A stretch of DNA of 5,256 nucleotides from Gammaproteobacteria bacterium (lineage in GTDB: Bacteria > Pseudomonadota > Gammaproteobacteria > UBA6429 > Thiohalophilaceae). Shown in pieces: positions 4,699 through 5,256 of this stretch (its first letter is position 1; the number at the start of each line of letters is the position of its first letter). The position numbers were made by a program, and so were the translations under genes. The DNA lies in NCBI GenBank assembly GCA_011052165.1, contig DRJN01000122.1:1-5256 (forward strand), in the 5' to 3' direction. The notes below the pieces were generated by a model. The model was not told the DNA's origin. It saw only the letters and a program-made list of their open reading frames with translations, and made no database searches.

Positions 4699-5256
4699 AT
4701 GCCGCAGTTACCTGAAATTGCTGATGCTACTCTTCCAGAATGTGCTGGAATCTACTATTCGGTTGATAGTGACGGCTGTTTATTACAATGGAATTCAGAA
4801 TTTGAATATGTGACCGGTCGGGTTTCAGGGGATCTGGTGGGCAGGAAGCTGCTGGATGTGATCATGGCTGGCGATCAAGACATTGTTCAGCAGGCACTGG
4901 ATGATGTCCTGCGCCGGGGTGTAAATGAGTTCTGCGCCCGGATACACACGTCTGGGGGTGCGGTTGAGTACCTGTTCAGGCTGCTGGTGAATATCGATGA
5001 GAAGGGTAATCAGCGTTCGATTACCGGTGTGGCCCAGCGGCGATCTGAACAGCACACACAAGGGGACGATCTGGATACTATCAATCCCCGCCTGCGTGAG
5101 CAACAGAGCGCGCTGTTGCAACTGTCCCGGAGTCCTTACAACGGCCTGGATCATCTGCAAGCATTACTGGCGTACACAACAGAAGTTGTCGCCCGCACTT
5201 TGCGGGTAGAGCGGGTTAGCCTCTGGCTGTTCGATGAAACGCGGGAAAAAATTGAA
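4699..5256 (+). CDS. PAS-GAF sensory protein, N-terminal part (3' end outside window)
   Basis: An uninterrupted frame of 186 codons runs from ATG 4699 to the right edge. Start support is AGG (4687-4689) 9 nt upstream. Residues about 16-113 look like a PAS fold: YYSVDSDGCLLQWN, then FEYVTGRVSGDLVGRKLLDVI, a helix DQDIVQQALDDVL, and strands ending NQRSITGVAQRR. A linker rich in Gln, Arg and Asp follows. From about 134, LREQQSALLQLSRS and then TTEVVARTLRVERVSLWLFDE resemble the start of a GAF domain. There is no signal peptide or membrane segment, so this part is predicted cytoplasmic. Such PAS-GAF modules usually sit before histidine kinase, GGDEF/EAL or other output domains, but the output lies beyond the window and cannot be named. 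No heme- or flavin-specific residue pattern is evident. It has its own apparent promoter and is probably not part of the ychF transcript. Confidence 0.85.
   Translation, partial: MPQLPEIADATLPECAGIYYSVDSDGCLLQWNSEFEYVTGRVSGDLVGRKLLDVIMAGDQDIVQQALDDVLRRGVNEFCARIHTSGGAVEYLFRLLVNIDEKGNQRSITGVAQRRSEQHTQGDDLDTINPRLREQQSALLQLSRSPYNGLDHLQALLAYTTEVVARTLRVERVSLWLFDETREKIE

Noticed and set aside
4825..5209. Short frames on both strands inside the PAS-GAF gene
   Set aside because: The continuous frame from 4699 encodes recognisable PAS and GAF sequence, so the others are shadows.

Overview
The window looks like a piece of a proteobacterial chromosome, most likely gammaproteobacterial and possibly betaproteobacterial. 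Two things suggest this. The order ispE - tRNA-Gln(UUG) - prs - rplY - pth - ychF, all on the + strand, is the conserved arrangement known from Pseudomonas and relatives. The proteins are also close to their E. coli and Pseudomonas counterparts, including a long CTC-type bL25. I cannot name a genus.

Layout. Positions 2-481 hold the C-terminal half of IspE, cut by the left edge. A complete tRNA-Gln with encoded CCA lies at 522-595. prs (665-1615, GTG start) is followed by a 133-nt gap holding a strong stem-loop and then a classic intrinsic terminator, which ends only about 20-30 nt before rplY (1749-2396). pth (2422-2994, TTG start) follows rplY after 25 nt. The 397-nt gap 2995-3391 is unlike its surroundings: it holds three near-identical 46-bp AT-rich tandem units plus a shorter diverged fourth, then a REP-like palindromic element, then an AT-rich leader. 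ychF (3392-4483) follows. After a 215-nt gap with a candidate promoter, a PAS-GAF sensory protein starts at 4699 and is still open at the right edge.

How the genes relate. The block is mostly housekeeping: isoprenoid precursor synthesis (IspE), glutamine decoding (tRNA-Gln), PRPP supply (Prs), and translation (bL25, peptidyl-tRNA hydrolase, and the ribosome-associated ATPase YchF). The PAS-GAF gene has no evident tie to this group, carries its own apparent promoter, and probably begins a separate signalling locus.

Nothing here is clearly a new biological system. The points most worth a second look are the nested tandem repeat with its adjoining REP-like element, and the terminator with a competing fold in front of rplY, which could be a read-through or attenuation switch.
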